Source of the DNA: Caryophanales bacterium
GTDB taxonomy: Bacteria; Bacillota; Bacilli; Bacillales; Amphibacillaceae
Reading direction: 5' to 3'
DNA: 64,000 nt
Assembly: GCA_026168805.1 (NCBI GenBank)
Contig: JAPFDS010000075.1
Span: 124,001 to 188,000, forward strand
Made by a program: the position numbers and the translations under genes. Within the stretch, counting starts at the first letter, position 1; every line of letters begins with the position of its first letter. Below are positions 30,048-39,566 of the stretch, one piece after another. Under the pieces are notes generated by a model. It ran no database searches. It had not been told where the DNA came from and saw nothing but the letters and a program-made list of their open reading frames with translations.

Positions 30048-30308
30048 TTACCTTGGCTCAATAATTAATTTAATAGCCGTCCGGTCTTCATTATCAATAG
30101 TAATATCGGTAAAAGCTGGAATACAAATTAAGTCCACTCCACTTGGAGCTACAAATCCTCTTGCAATTGCTACTGCCTTGACTGATTGATTAATTGCTCC
30201 CGCTCCGATTGCCTGTATCTCTGCTGTACCTTTTTCTCTCAGCACATTTGCTAATGCACCTGCAACCGAATTTGGATTTGATTTTGCTGAAACTTTTAAT
30301 ATATCCAT
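30048..30308 (-). CDS. spoVS: Stage V sporulation protein S
   Basis: An 86-residue Alba-like protein, exactly the length of B. subtilis SpoVS, which is needed to progress past stage V and influences septation. The sequence MDILKVSAKSNPNSVAGALA at the start and ARGFVAPSGVDLICIPAF in the middle is diagnostic. The ATG at 30308 follows AAGGAGG; the six-codon upstream extension is not used. It lies between ymdB and miaB, as in B. subtilis, except that tdh and kbl are missing in between. Confidence 0.97.
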   Translation of the reverse strand: MDILKVSAKSNPNSVAGALANVLREKGTAEIQAIGAGAINQSVKAVAIARGFVAPSGVDLICIPAFTDITIDNEDRTAIKLIIEPR

Positions 30309-30421
30309 GTCTAGTACCTCCTTCATTTCCTAATGTAGTGCTACTAGCTACTATATTCATGGAGATGATGGCTTATTACCTATTACTTTCATTATGCATG
30401 AAATATTTTATACTTCAATGA

Positions 30422-31219
30422 TCATCCATAAAAAGGGTTGTCATCATTAATTAATATTCTTTTTATATCTGTTGCTTTTCCTGTTGAAGGATCAAGTGTC
30501 AATACAATACCATTCAGTTGATTTCTTCCTTTTTTATCTACTTCAAAGCGAGCTGGAAGGGCAGAAATAAAGCGATTAATGATGGTTTCTTTCTCAACGC
30601 CCAATATACTGTCATAAGGGCCTGTCATTCCGACATCTGTGATAAATCCTGTTCCATTTGGTAATATTCGTTCATCTGCTGTTTGTACATGTGTGTGTGT
30701 ACCAACTACCCCGCTTACTTTACCGTCTAAATACCATCCCATTGCTTGCTTTTCACTCGTCGCTTCTGCATGAAAATCTACAAAGATATATGGTGTTCGT
30801 TTACGAGCGGATTCTACTAATTCATCTGCTTTTTTAAACGGACAATCAATAGGTGTCAAAAATGTTCTACCTTGTAAGTTAATGATCGCAATTTCCTGAT
30901 CATTTACTTTAATATAGACAATCCCTTTCCCTGGTGTACCTTCTGGAAAGTTTGCGGGTCTAACAATGTTTTTTTCTTCATCAATAAAATCAAAGATTTC
31001 TTTGTTAGCCCATGTATGATTCCCTAGTGTGACAGCCTGTGCTCCCACTTGCAAAAAACGTTTATAAATCTTTTTGGTAATACCATTACCACCTGCTGCA
31101 TTTTCTCCATTAATAATGGTAACTGCAGGACGGTATTTTTCTTTTAACTTTGGTACGTATTCATCAATAATTGCTCGTCCTGGTGAGCTAACGACATCAC
31201 CAATAAATAATATATTCAA
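30422..31219 (-). CDS. ymdB: YmdB-type metallophosphoesterase
   Basis: A 265-residue calcineurin-like phosphodiesterase. The metal ligands are in LFIGDVVSSPGR, NGENAAGG, TLGNHTWAN and VVGTHTHVQTAD, with DFHAEATSEK in between. The B. subtilis enzyme cleaves cyclic nucleotides in vitro and affects motility, biofilm formation and RNase Y-dependent decay. The start is TTG at 31219 after AGAGGATGAG. It is downstream of rny as in B. subtilis, but a long hairpin lies between them here. Confidence 0.95.
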   Translation of the reverse strand: MNILFIGDVVSSPGRAIIDEYVPKLKEKYRPAVTIINGENAAGGNGITKKIYKRFLQVGAQAVTLGNHTWANKEIFDFIDEEKNIVRPANFPEGTPGKGIVYIKVNDQEIAIINLQGRTFLTPIDCPFKKADELVESARKRTPYIFVDFHAEATSEKQAMGWYLDGKVSGVVGTHTHVQTADERILPNGTGFITDVGMTGPYDSILGVEKETIINRFISALPARFEVDKKGRNQLNGIVLTLDPSTGKATDIKRILINDDNPFYG

Positions 31220-31283
31220 CTATATCTCATCCTCTAACTGTTGTTCGTATCTTTACGTACAGTATACATGAAATAAGTGAATC

Positions 31284-31335
31284 AAAAAAGAAGAACACGT
31301 TATCTATATATAGAATAACAGTGTTCTTCTTTTTA
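31284..31335 (-). terminator. Long hairpin terminator after rny
   Basis: AAAAAGAAGAACAC (about 31285-31298) pairs with GTGTTCTTCTTTTT (31321-31334); inner GTTAT/ATAAC and a central CTATATATAG extend the stem. On the minus strand the stem ends in U residues. It begins about five bases after the rny stop. Confidence 0.9.
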
Positions 31336-31339
31336 TAAT

Positions 31340-32905
31340 TTATTTCGCATATTCGACTGCACGTGTTTCACGGATTACCGTTACTTTAATGTGGCCAGGG
31401 TAGTCGAGTTCATCTTCAATTCGATTTCGAATATCGCGAGCGATGCTTACGGATGATACATCATCAATTTCATCAGGTCTAACAATAATTCGAATCTCTC
31501 TACCTGCCTGTACAGCAAAGGATTTTTCAACCCCTGCGAATGACTCTGAAATCTCTTCTAATTTCTCTAGTCGTTTAATGTAATTTTCTAACGTCTCACT
31601 TCGAGCACCTGGTCGTGCTGCTGATAACGCATCAGCTGCAGCAACAAGTACTGAAATGACCGATGTAGCCTCTTCATCTCCATGGTGTGAAGCGATAGCA
31701 TTAATAACAACTTCATTTTCTTTGTATTTAACTGCTAACTCTTTACCAATTTCGACGTGGCTTCCCTCGACTTCATGATCAATGGCTTTACCAATATCAT
31801 GAAGAAGTCCGGCTCTTCGCGCTAACGAAACATCTTCACCTAATTCAGCAGCTAATAAACCTGATAAGTAAGCTACTTCCATAGAATGTTTCAATACATT
31901 TTGACCATAGCTTGTACGATATTTTAATCGCCCAAGTATTTTAACTAAGTCAGGATGTAATCCTAAAATGCCTAATTCAAATGTTGTTTCTTCTCCTGTT
32001 TCACGGATGTGCTCATCTACATCTCGACGGGCTTTTTCTACCATCTCTTCTATACGAGCTGGATGAATACGTCCATCTTGAACTAAATTATTTAGTGCAA
32101 TACGAGCGATTTCTCTACGAACAGGATCAAAACCAGATAAAATTACTGCTTCAGGTGTATCATCAATAATTAAATCGATTCCTGTAAGCGTTTCTAATGT
32201 ACGGATGTTACGGCCTTCACGCCCAATAATCCGTCCTTTCATTTCATCATTCGGTAGGTTAACTACCGATACAGTTGTTTCAGCAACGTGATCTGCAGCA
32301 CAACGTTGAAGAGCTAATGATAAAATACTTTTAGCCTTTTTATCGGCTTCTTCTTTTGCACGTGTTTCTGTATTTTTTATCAATAAAGCTGCTTCGTGTG
32401 TGACTTCTTTCTCTACACGATCTAAAATTATTTTCTTAGCTTGGTCAGTAGTATATCCTGAAATGCGCTCAAGCTCAGATTGCTGCTTTTCTTGAATTGC
32501 TTCCACTTTGCTTTCCATTTCTTCAATTTGTTGTTGTTTTTTAGTTAGGGATTGTTCTCGATCCTCCAACATAAGTTCACGCTTATCTTGCGTAACACTT
32601 TTCTTGTCCAGATTTTCTTCTTTTTGCGTCAGACGATTTTCTTGTTTTTGTATTTCCGAGCGTCTTTCACGTATATCTTCTTCAGCCTGTTGACGAAGTT
32701 GATGATTTTCATCCTTCGCCTCAAGAAGCGCCTCTTTTTTAGCGGCATCTGCATTCCGATGTGCCTGTTCAACAATCTGCTTCGCTAGATTTTCTGCACT
32801 AGCAATTTTTGCTTCAGCGATTGACTTTCGAATCAGATAACCAACAACAATACCGACGATTAGGATTACTGCTAGCAAAATGGAGATGGTTAAGGGACTA
32901 TCCAC
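31340..32905 (-). CDS. rny: Ribonuclease Y
   Basis: Membrane-anchored endoribonuclease that starts decay of many mRNAs. The 521-residue protein has an N-terminal membrane helix ([19 protein letters not shown]), a long coiled coil (about 25-200), a KH domain ([17 protein letters not shown]) and an HD domain ([12 protein letters not shown]). An ATG five codons upstream overlaps the ribosome site, so the GTG at 32905, seven bases after GGAGG, is taken as the start; the resulting length matches B. subtilis (520). A canonical promoter lies about 120 bases upstream. Confidence 0.97.
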   Translation of the reverse strand: MDSPLTISILLAVILIVGIVVGYLIRKSIAEAKIASAENLAKQIVEQAHRNADAAKKEALLEAKDENHQLRQQAEEDIRERRSEIQKQENRLTQKEENLDKKSVTQDKRELMLEDREQSLTKKQQQIEEMESKVEAIQEKQQSELERISGYTTDQAKKIILDRVEKEVTHEAALLIKNTETRAKEEADKKAKSILSLALQRCAADHVAETTVSVVNLPNDEMKGRIIGREGRNIRTLETLTGIDLIIDDTPEAVILSGFDPVRREIARIALNNLVQDGRIHPARIEEMVEKARRDVDEHIRETGEETTFELGILGLHPDLVKILGRLKYRTSYGQNVLKHSMEVAYLSGLLAAELGEDVSLARRAGLLHDIGKAIDHEVEGSHVEIGKELAVKYKENEVVINAIASHHGDEEATSVISVLVAAADALSAARPGARSETLENYIKRLEKLEEISESFAGVEKSFAVQAGREIRIIVRPDEIDDVSSVSIARDIRNRIEDELDYPGHIKVTVIRETRAVEYAK

Positions 32906-33025
32906 GATCTCACCTCCCATTGCTTTTAAATTGTTTCAATCAATATTTGTCGGCATGTACCCATATTCAATGAATAAAATACATTCTAATGTATAATTTT
33001 TATAATATATAATTATACACTGTTA

Positions 33026-33054
33026 ATTTTAAGTCTCTCAGCTAGCAAAGTCAA
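33026..33054 (-). promoter_or_regulatory. rny promoter
   Basis: On the minus strand TTGACT (33049-33054), a 17-base spacer and TAAAAT (33026-33031) form a good sigma-A promoter. The predicted leader is about 115 bases. Confidence 0.6.
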
Positions 33055-33238
33055 GGAAACACATTTAATGATTCTATTTTTTTATACTTACTATAATATT
33101 AAAAAATAAAAAATAAGGATTGCGAAATAAAAGGTTGGTAATCTGGACTATTCAAACAAAACATTATTAAATTATCGTATAATATCCGTCATAAAGATTA
33201 TTGGATGAATCAAAAGAGAAAATAAAAAGCAATTACAC

Positions 33239-33279
33239 AAAAAATCCGATATGCTCTTCAGTCTTGGCGAAGGATTTTA
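33239..33279 (-). terminator. Second hairpin beyond recA
   Basis: AAAATCC (about 33240-33246) pairs with GGATTTT (about 33272-33278), and on the minus strand a T run follows. It lies about 55 bases past the recA terminator, so it may be a backup terminator or mark the end of a short unknown transcript. Confidence 0.4.
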
Positions 33280-33331
33280 GGTTTTTCAGCTACATGCCCA
33301 CTGGATGTAACGTAAATAACTTATATATATA

Positions 33332-33370
33332 AGAAAAAGGGTGCTACATCTATTATGATTTGCACCCTTA
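33332..33370 (-). terminator. Terminator after recA
   Basis: On the minus strand an 8-bp stem AAGGGTGC / GCACCCTT with a 16-to-17-base loop is followed by TTTCTT, about 65 bases after the recA stop. Confidence 0.85.
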
Positions 33371-33433
33371 CACCTTATTTAAATACAGACGATCCCTATC
33401 ATTGATAGGTGTCATCAAAAGTCGTGGAACATA

Positions 33434-34486
33434 TTACTTTTGATCTTCTATTAATTCTTGTTGTTCTTCTTTTGTTTGTTCTTCAGACGCATCCGGAGAT
33501 TCGTCTAATTCATAGTAATCTCGGATCGCACTGTGAATTTCTTCACGAATGGCATCATTTTCCATTAAGAATTGTTTTGCATTATCTCTTCCTTGGCCTA
33601 ATCGCTCTTCTTTATAGGAATACCAAGCACCGCTTTTTTGAACGATATCGAGCTCAGATCCAATATCGAGAAGTTCACCTTCTTTAGAAATACCTTGACC
33701 GTACATAATATCTACAATTGCCTGTTTAAATGGTGGAGCAACTTTATTTTTAACAACTTTTAAACGTGTTTTGTTTCCAACCATATCATTCCCTACTTTT
33801 AGGCTTTCTGCACGACGAACTTCCAGTCGAATAGATGAATAGAATTTCAGTGCACGCCCACCTGGTGTTACTTCTGGATTTCCAAACATAACTCCAACTT
33901 TTTCACGAATTTGGTTAATGAAAACTGCGATGGTGTTTGACTTATTAATTGCACCAGATAACTTTCTTAATGCTTGAGACATGAGCCTTGCTTGTAATCC
34001 AACATGAGCATCGCCCATTTCTCCTTCAATTTCTGCTTTAGGTACAAGTGCTGCAACTGAGTCGATAACAACGATATCCACTGCACCACTTCGAACAAGA
34101 GCTTCTGCAATTTCTAGTGCTTGCTCACCAGTATCAGGTTGGGACAGTAATAATTCTTCTATATTAACACCTAACGCACGTGCATAATTTGGGTCTAAAG
34201 CATGTTCTGCATCGATAAATGCAGCATTTCCGCCTTGTTTTTGAGCTTCAGCAATTGCATGCAGTGCCATTGTCGTCTTACCAGAAGACTCAGGTCCATA
34301 TACCTCTATAACTCTACCTTTTGGATATCCGCCAATACCTAATGCTAAGTCTAAAGCAAGAGAACCACTAGGAATAGACGCAATTTGTCTAGTTTCATTT
34401 TCACCCAACTTCATAATGGAACCTTTACCGAATTGTTTCTCTATTTGTTTTAAAGCCATATCTAACGCTTTTGTACGATCACTCAT
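33434..34486 (-). CDS. recA: Recombinase RecA
   Basis: Strand-exchange recombinase and co-protease for LexA. The 350-residue protein has Walker [14 protein letters not shown], the conserved [10 protein letters not shown], the L2 loop region [11 protein letters not shown], and [15 protein letters not shown]. The C-terminal tail is strongly acidic, as in most RecA proteins. An SOS box and sigma-A promoter lie immediately upstream, and a terminator downstream, so it is probably monocistronic, with some read-through from cinA possible. Confidence 0.99.
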   Translation of the reverse strand: MSDRTKALDMALKQIEKQFGKGSIMKLGENETRQIASIPSGSLALDLALGIGGYPKGRVIEVYGPESSGKTTMALHAIAEAQKQGGNAAFIDAEHALDPNYARALGVNIEELLLSQPDTGEQALEIAEALVRSGAVDIVVIDSVAALVPKAEIEGEMGDAHVGLQARLMSQALRKLSGAINKSNTIAVFINQIREKVGVMFGNPEVTPGGRALKFYSSIRLEVRRAESLKVGNDMVGNKTRLKVVKNKVAPPFKQAIVDIMYGQGISKEGELLDIGSELDIVQKSGAWYSYKEERLGQGRDNAKQFLMENDAIREEIHSAIRDYYELDESPDASEEQTKEEQQELIEDQK

Positions 34487-34516
34487 TAAAATGCCTCCCC
34501 TTATTTAACTATCTCT

Positions 34517-34544
34517 ATCATACCTTGTTTTAAGAAATTTGCAA
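34517..34544 (-). promoter_or_regulatory. recA promoter
   Basis: On the minus strand TTGCAA (34539-34544), a 16-base spacer and TATGAT (34517-34522) lie 31 bases upstream of the recA start. The LexA box ends nine bases before the -35. Confidence 0.7.
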
Positions 34545-34552
34545 TATAAAAG

Positions 34553-34566
34553 CGAATATACGTTCT
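34553..34566. promoter_or_regulatory. LexA box of recA
   Basis: CGAATATACGTTCT differs from the SOS consensus CGAAC-RNRY-GTTYC at two positions, and closely resembles the B. subtilis recA box as I recall it. It lies directly upstream of the promoter. Confidence 0.75.
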
Positions 34567-34662
34567 CATGTTTTAGGATGCGTTTATAGCCTCATAATTG
34601 AATTTCATTCAATCCAAGTATGCATTTTAATAGCTTTATCTTATGTGAATTATTATTTTTAT

Positions 34663-35910
34663 TCATTCCATTAAATAATGGTAAAGTAATTCAAAGCCTT
34701 TCATAGAAGCTTTTTTCTGTATGGATTGGCGGTCCCCTGAAAATATAAATTTTCGAACCATTTTTTGTTCATTATTTGCATAGATAGAAATAAACGTCGT
34801 CCCAACTTCTTTTCCTTCGATTGTACTTGGTCCGGCAACGCCTGTAAACGAGATGCCCAGTGTTGTATCCATTCGTTTACTTACTTGTTTAGCCATTTCT
34901 ACCGCACACGATTCACTGACAACGCCGTGTTGCTCAATTATTTCATGAGAGATTTGTAGAACATCTTGTTTGATATTTGTTCCGTAACTGATAATACTTC
35001 CGGGACAAACGTTAGATGCTCCAGCTTCTTTAATTAATGTATTGGTGAATGCTCCACCTGTTAAACTTTCTGCTGCAGAAATTGTATACCCTTTATTTTC
35101 GAGTAACTGGATAATTTTCCGTTCAATCGTATCGTTACCTGACCCATAGATATACTGACCTACACGCTCGTAAATCAATTGCGACATTTGATTCAGTTTG
35201 TTCTCCGCCTGTTCTTTATTAGCTGCCTTCACTGTAAGACGAATCGTAATTCCATCGTTTTCAGATAGTAAAGCTATAGTAGGGTTGTCTTGTTGCTCAA
35301 TTACATCAATTAATTCCTCTTCTAGTGTTGATTCCCCAATTCCAATACATTTAAGTACACGAGATTCAATCATTTCATATGCACTCATCTGCCTGATGAG
35401 ATATGGAAACACCTCATCGGTTGCAATTTGTTTCATTTCGGTAGGGACGCCTGGTAAAAATATCCACAAAACATCTTTGTACGTTACCAACATACCAGGA
35501 GCCATCCCTTGTTTATTCTGTAGTACTTTAGCGTTCTTAAAAATACGAGCTTGACGCTTATTGTTATTTGTCATTTCTAACGATTGTTTTTTATAAAATG
35601 TTGATATCTTTTCCATTGCGTCATCATCGTAGATTAATGAAAGATTGCTCAATGCTTGAAATGCTTCACGTGTTAAATCGTCTTCAGTGGGGCCAAGACC
35701 CCCACTAACAATGACAACATCTGAACGTTCTTGTGCTTGCATAAATACGTCTTTTACCCTTTGTAAATTGTCACCTACAACCGTATGATGAAACATATTA
35801 AAACCATAGGCTGCCAGCTGTTTGGAAAACCACTGCGCATTTGTATTAGCGATTTGTCCTAATAACAACTCTGTTCCCACTGCAATAAATTCTGTGCGCT
35901 TTTGGTCCAC
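34663..35910 (-). CDS. cinA: CinA-like competence/damage-inducible protein
   Basis: A 415-residue protein with an N-terminal MoCF-biosynthesis (COG1058) domain (FIAVGTELLLGQIANTNAQW, VVIVSGGLGPTEDDLT) and a C-terminal CinA domain related to nicotinamide-nucleotide deamidases (SAAESLTGGAFTNTL, GISFTGVAGPSTIEGK). The likely role is NMN deamidation and ADP-ribose hydrolysis; in pneumococcus CinA also brings RecA to the membrane. The start is GTG at 35910, immediately after the pgsA stop, with AAAGGG upstream. It lies before recA, as in B. subtilis. Confidence 0.95.
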   Translation of the reverse strand: MDQKRTEFIAVGTELLLGQIANTNAQWFSKQLAAYGFNMFHHTVVGDNLQRVKDVFMQAQERSDVVIVSGGLGPTEDDLTREAFQALSNLSLIYDDDAMEKISTFYKKQSLEMTNNNKRQARIFKNAKVLQNKQGMAPGMLVTYKDVLWIFLPGVPTEMKQIATDEVFPYLIRQMSAYEMIESRVLKCIGIGESTLEEELIDVIEQQDNPTIALLSENDGITIRLTVKAANKEQAENKLNQMSQLIYERVGQYIYGSGNDTIERKIIQLLENKGYTISAAESLTGGAFTNTLIKEAGASNVCPGSIISYGTNIKQDVLQISHEIIEQHGVVSESCAVEMAKQVSKRMDTTLGISFTGVAGPSTIEGKEVGTTFISIYANNEQKMVRKFIFSGDRQSIQKKASMKGFELLYHYLME

Positions 35911-36489
35911 CTACATCGACCCTTTCATGACATGCCAATTCTTCACAAAATAATCAACCCCTGAAAGAGCTGTGAAAAATGTCGCAATATACAACATCCA
36001 CATATCTACAGGAAATGGTAAAAATGCTAATGGGAAGTTATGTAGTAACAATAAAGCAATCGCAACTAATTGTGTTGCTGTTTTAATTTTTCCCATTTGA
36101 CTTGCTGCAAGAACAATTCCTTCTCCAGAAGCAACAAGTCGGAGTCCTGTTACTGCAAATTCCCTACTAATAATAATGATAACAGCCCACGCTGGAGCTA
36201 AATCAAACTGCACGAGCATGATAAGAGAGGCTGAGACAAGTAACTTGTCAGCTAGAGGATCTAAAAATTTACCAAAGTTCGTAATTAAATTATATTTACG
36301 AGCGTAATGTCCATCTAACCAATCCGTTCCAGCTGCAATAATAAATATAATAGCACCGATGAAATGAGTTACGGGCATAGTAACATTTGCAAGGGTGATA
36401 TCGCCAAACTGAAATGGAACACTTAATATAATGATGAAAATTGGGATTAAAAATATTCGGGAAACCGTAATCTTATTTGGTAAATTCAT
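35911..36489 (-). CDS. pgsA: CDP-diacylglycerol-glycerol-3-phosphate 3-phosphatidyltransferase
   Basis: Membrane enzyme that makes phosphatidylglycerol phosphate. The 192-residue protein carries the CDP-alcohol phosphotransferase motif D-x2-DG-x2-AR-x8-G-x3-D-x3-D (DWLDGHYARKYNLITNFGKF, then LDPLADK), among four or more hydrophobic helices. The ATG at 36489 follows AAAGGAG; an ORF start six codons earlier lacks one. Its stop codon is contiguous with the cinA start. A terminator lies between it and the RodZ-like gene upstream. Confidence 0.97.
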   Translation of the reverse strand: MNLPNKITVSRIFLIPIFIIILSVPFQFGDITLANVTMPVTHFIGAIIFIIAAGTDWLDGHYARKYNLITNFGKFLDPLADKLLVSASLIMLVQFDLAPAWAVIIIISREFAVTGLRLVASGEGIVLAASQMGKIKTATQLVAIALLLLHNFPLAFLPFPVDMWMLYIATFFTALSGVDYFVKNWHVMKGSM

Positions 36490-36534
36490 CTTGTACTCCT
36501 TTGTCAAACATTTTTTTATAAAAACACGTCCATA

Positions 36535-36573
36535 AAAAGAAAACCCCTCCCTTTTTAATTAGGAAGGGGTATT
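36535..36573 (-). terminator. Terminator after the RodZ-like gene
   Basis: On the minus strand ACCCCTTCC pairs with GGGAGGGGT around an AT-rich loop and is followed by TTTTC. Confidence 0.85.
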
Positions 36574-36580
36574 CTCATCT

Positions 36581-37507
36581 CTACTCTTCTGCTTTTTCAA
36601 TATCAATCCATAACGTTTGGACAACATATTGTTTAGGATCAACAGGAAACTCCATTTCTTCTCCATTAATTGACACTGTCGTCGTAGCCGCATTCCCTAT
36701 GTTAATATACAGTCGTTTAGTGTCTGATGCATCAATTTCAAGCGGCGAGTTCTCAGTAGTCAACATTTGGTCAATGGAAACATTATTTTCTTCATCTTTC
36801 ACTGAAAGCCATGTGTCTGCTTCAGATGTTTCAATCGTTACCTCTACATCGTCCGTTCCACTTGTAAATAACAATGTGGATTCTGGTCTACTACCTGAAC
36901 CTTCTTCAGTGACTTCCCATGTATGTTCTTCCGTTTCTGTTTCATCATTTTCTTGATCATCTGATTCTTCATCAGAATCTTCCTCATCTGCACTATCTTC
37001 TTCTGTGTCTTCGTCTCCATCTCCCGTTTCATCATCATTTTCATTTGTGTCACCAGGGTTTCGGATAATCGAATCTGAACTTGGTTCCTCTGAGTCAACA
37101 GGGTCATCTGAATCAGCAGACTTTTGATACAGAGTCCACGCTACGAATATAATACCTATTACTAGCAACACAACAATTACCGTTGGAATAAATGAAAACA
37201 CAGCTGTATTCCTCGGTTCATTTCTTTTTCGACTTCGCTGCATACGTGTATACGGTTCTGTCGTTTCTGTTTCTACGGAGGGGATTTCATCTTGATACTG
37301 ATCAAGTAATTCATTCGGATCCAGTCCTACTGCAATAGCGTACTCTTTTATAAATGCACGGGCATAAAATGAGCCTGGCAGTACATGGAAGTCTCCATTT
37401 TCAATTGCAATTAAATATCGTTTTTGGATTTTTGTTTTTTCTTGCAGTGTGTCTAAAGATATACCTAATTCTTCTCTTGTTTCTTTTAACCTTCCACCTA
37501 TTTCCAT
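36581..37507 (-). CDS. ymfM: RodZ-like helix-turn-helix membrane protein, YmfM
   Basis: A 308-residue protein in the RodZ family, thought to link MreB to the cell envelope and cell shape. An N-terminal Xre-type HTH (about 1-70, RLKETREELGISLDTLQEK) is followed by a basic stretch, one transmembrane helix (about 105-126) and an extracytoplasmic part. The region at about 132-200 is a low-complexity linker dominated by Asp and Glu, preceding a C-terminal DUF4115-like beta domain. That linker is much more acidic than I would expect from B. subtilis and may reflect a salty habitat. It follows ymfK, as in B. subtilis. Confidence 0.9.
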   Translation of the reverse strand: MEIGGRLKETREELGISLDTLQEKTKIQKRYLIAIENGDFHVLPGSFYARAFIKEYAIAVGLDPNELLDQYQDEIPSVETETTEPYTRMQRSRKRNEPRNTAVFSFIPTVIVVLLVIGIIFVAWTLYQKSADSDDPVDSEEPSSDSIIRNPGDTNENDDETGDGDEDTEEDSADEEDSDEESDDQENDETETEEHTWEVTEEGSGSRPESTLLFTSGTDDVEVTIETSEADTWLSVKDEENNVSIDQMLTTENSPLEIDASDTKRLYINIGNAATTTVSINGEEMEFPVDPKQYVVQTLWIDIEKAEE

Positions 37508-37528
37508 GAATATAACACCTCATCCGTT

Positions 37529-38320
37529 CTAGAAATCAAACATGGAAAAATCTTGTTGTCCAGAAAAACCATTATTTTCTAATGATTCATATGTGATTTC
37601 TTCATTTTCTTCACTTCTTAGTTCAATTATATAATCAAAGTCATCCATCGTATATTCAGTTGCTTGAACAAATATATCAGGATGTTCTACTACTTTAACA
37701 GCTGGTAATTGCATGATTTCGCGTATAAGTTGCCAATGTTGTTCGTTTGATCTGTTTTTGGAGACAACACCGTCTATAATATAAATATTTTCGTCGCTAT
37801 ATTCGCCTTCTATTAATTGATTTCGAACGGTTTGCTTTAGTAAGGTGCTCGACACAAAAACCCATCGTTTGTTTGCACATACACTAGCTGCTACAATCGA
37901 TTCGGTCTTTCCTACGCGAGGCATACCTCTTAATCCGATTAATTTATGTTCATTGCTCTTGCAAATTTCAGCCATGAAATCAACCAGGACACCTAGCTCA
38001 TCTCGAACAAATCGAACAATTTTGCGGTCATCTACATCTTGAATGATGTACCTGCCATGTCGGACAGCTAATCGATCTCTCAACTTTGGTTTTCTTAACT
38101 TCGTCAATTGTATATCATCAATTGTTTCAACAATGGACTTGAGACGAATGATCTGCTCATCGTGTTCAGAAAGTAGAAGCATTCCTCTTCGCGTATTCTC
38201 CACTCCATTAATTGTAATAATATTAATCGATAACATGCCTAATAAGGAGGAAATATCACCTAATAATCCAGGACGGTTATACTGAAGTTCATATTCAAAA
38301 TACCATTCCGTTCGATTCAT
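37529..38320 (-). CDS. ymfK: YmfK, DUF3388 protein with ACT-like and P-loop-like parts
   Basis: A 263-residue protein of the YmfK family. The N-terminal 75 residues look like an ACT domain (RPGLLGDISSLLGMLSINI), often a ligand-binding regulator. The middle carries GLRGMPRVGKTESIVAA, which resembles a Walker A motif with an unusual preceding sequence. No further nucleotide-binding motif is obvious. The function is unknown. It lies between ymfJ and ymfM, as in B. subtilis, with an AAAGGGG ribosome site. Confidence 0.88.
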   Translation of the reverse strand: MNRTEWYFEYELQYNRPGLLGDISSLLGMLSINIITINGVENTRRGMLLLSEHDEQIIRLKSIVETIDDIQLTKLRKPKLRDRLAVRHGRYIIQDVDDRKIVRFVRDELGVLVDFMAEICKSNEHKLIGLRGMPRVGKTESIVAASVCANKRWVFVSSTLLKQTVRNQLIEGEYSDENIYIIDGVVSKNRSNEQHWQLIREIMQLPAVKVVEHPDIFVQATEYTMDDFDYIIELRSEENEEITYESLENNGFSGQQDFSMFDF

Positions 38321-38457
38321 TATTCATTCCCCTTTATGTAATCATACGTGGTTACATACGTTCAATATACATTGTACACTCCATCATATATCGAAACAAC
38401 AATAATTAAAAGCTTTTTATTTAAATTTGATAATTCAGTGAAACTTGTTTCTATATG

Positions 38458-38491
38458 AAAAAGAAGCTGTATAAAATATACAGCTTCTTTT
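38458..38491 (-). terminator. Terminator after ymfJ
   Basis: A 14-bp palindrome, AAGAAGCTGTATA / TATACAGCTTCTT with a 3-base loop, is flanked by U runs on both strands, 16 bases after the ymfJ stop. It is probably functional on the minus strand. Confidence 0.9.
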
Positions 38492-38507
38492 AATGATTGT
38501 CATTTTT

Positions 38508-38762
38508 TTACTGTGTTTCATTTTGTACGAGTTTAACCATCGTGTTCGCCAATGCCTGCTGTTCCTTATCAGATGCCACATTCCACAAATCTTTCAAGAC
38601 TTCCACTTCTTTATTTGTAGAATTTACGTTTTCTGACAGATAATCTCCTACTTCATGAGCAAGCATGGAAATCGTTTTATCTGTCATTCCACTTGCTTCA
38701 GCTTCATCAATACGACTAGATAAAAACTCTTTCCATGTATCAAAATCATCTAATACAGACAT
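38508..38762 (-). CDS. ymfJ: YmfJ, DUF3243 protein
   Basis: An 84-residue helical protein of the DUF3243 family. The N-terminus VLDDFDTWKEFLSSRIDEAEASGM and the central HEVGDYLSENV are characteristic. The function is unknown. It sits between the YmfI-type reductase and ymfK, in B. subtilis order, with its own terminator; the 72-base gap upstream contains no recognisable signal. Confidence 0.92.
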   Translation of the reverse strand: MSVLDDFDTWKEFLSSRIDEAEASGMTDKTISMLAHEVGDYLSENVNSTNKEVEVLKDLWNVASDKEQQALANTMVKLVQNETQ

Positions 38763-38834
38763 AACTATTCCTCCTTCTTGTTCCTCATGGGTAGTATTTG
38801 GAGGAATGAGTTATTTCATACATAGAAATCTGGT

Positions 38835-39554
38835 TTACCATCCGCCAGTGACTTTAATAATTTCTCCTTGAATATAAGAAGAGCGTTCATCTAGTAAAAA
38901 TGCAACAACATGGGCTACCTCTTCACTTGTTCCAGCGCGTTGTAAGGGTATATCCTCTGCAATTAACGCACGTTCGTCATGTGTCATATGTGCGTTCATT
39001 TTAGTATCAATAAAACCCGGACTAACGCCATTTACATACACTCCACTTGGTCCTGTTTCTTTCGATAGAGCACGAATAAAGCTGTTTTGTGCTCCCTTAA
39101 CCGTTGAATAGAGCACTTCATTACTTGCTCCAACAGACCCCCAAATCGAAGTAATAAAAACGATATGGCCTTGTTGACGCCGAATCATTGTTGGAAGAAG
39201 TGCTTGTGTAATTTCAAGAGGCGCTTGTACGTGTAAATACAGCATTTGTTCCCGATCATCTGGTGAGCAGTCTTGAAACAAACCATATGCCGCTGTACCA
39301 CTAGCAAAAACGATTGCATCAATGGTATAAGGTGAAACATTATTTAATATCTTCTGAACTCCCTCATGTGTGGTTAAATCTGCTTGGATCACCGTTTCGA
39401 TTGTCTCAGAGGGCATTTCATCTAGCAGCTCAGTGATGGTTTTTTTATTTGAATGATAATGCAAAATTAATGAATATCCTTGCTGAACAACATCTCTAGC
39501 AATTGATTTACCTATTTCCCCACTTGCTCCAATGAGCAATAATCTTTTTTTCAT
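38835..39554 (-). CDS. ymfI: YmfI, EF-P 5-aminopentanone reductase
   Basis: A 239-residue short-chain dehydrogenase/reductase. The NAD(P)-binding GASGEIGKSIARDV, the catalytic serine in ITSIWGSVG and the YSTVKGAQ (Tyr-x3-Lys) pair are present. In B. subtilis YmfI reduces the 5-aminopentanone on Lys32 of EF-P to 5-aminopentanol; absence leaves an inhibitory form of EF-P. It follows ymfH after 12 bases, in a unit with the two M16 proteins. Confidence 0.92.
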   Translation of the reverse strand: MKKRLLLIGASGEIGKSIARDVVQQGYSLILHYHSNKKTITELLDEMPSETIETVIQADLTTHEGVQKILNNVSPYTIDAIVFASGTAAYGLFQDCSPDDREQMLYLHVQAPLEITQALLPTMIRRQQGHIVFITSIWGSVGASNEVLYSTVKGAQNSFIRALSKETGPSGVYVNGVSPGFIDTKMNAHMTHDERALIAEDIPLQRAGTSEEVAHVVAFLLDERSSYIQGEIIKVTGGW

Positions 39555-39566
39555 AATGACCCTCTC

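Larger units (their letters stand above)
32906..33433. other. Gene-free gap between rny and recA
   Basis: A 528-base, very AT-rich gap. It holds the rny promoter (33026-33054), two hairpins on the recA side (33239-33279 and 33332-33370) and about 180 bases with no structure I can name. No ORF with a ribosome site is seen in either strand. In B. subtilis pbpX lies here. Confidence 0.6.

Noticed and set aside
29873..30061. A 62-codon minus-strand ORF between miaB and spoVS
   Set aside because: It overlaps the spoVS 3' end and its terminator, has no ribosome site, and its composition is not protein-like.
34590..34615. TTGAATTTCATT resembling the terminal repeat, upstream of recA
   Set aside because: No second end and no further similarity to the repeat.
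36844..37107. An 87-codon Met/Lys-rich ORF inside the RodZ-like gene
   Set aside because: It is a frame shadow of the repetitive Asp/Glu codons of the acidic linker.
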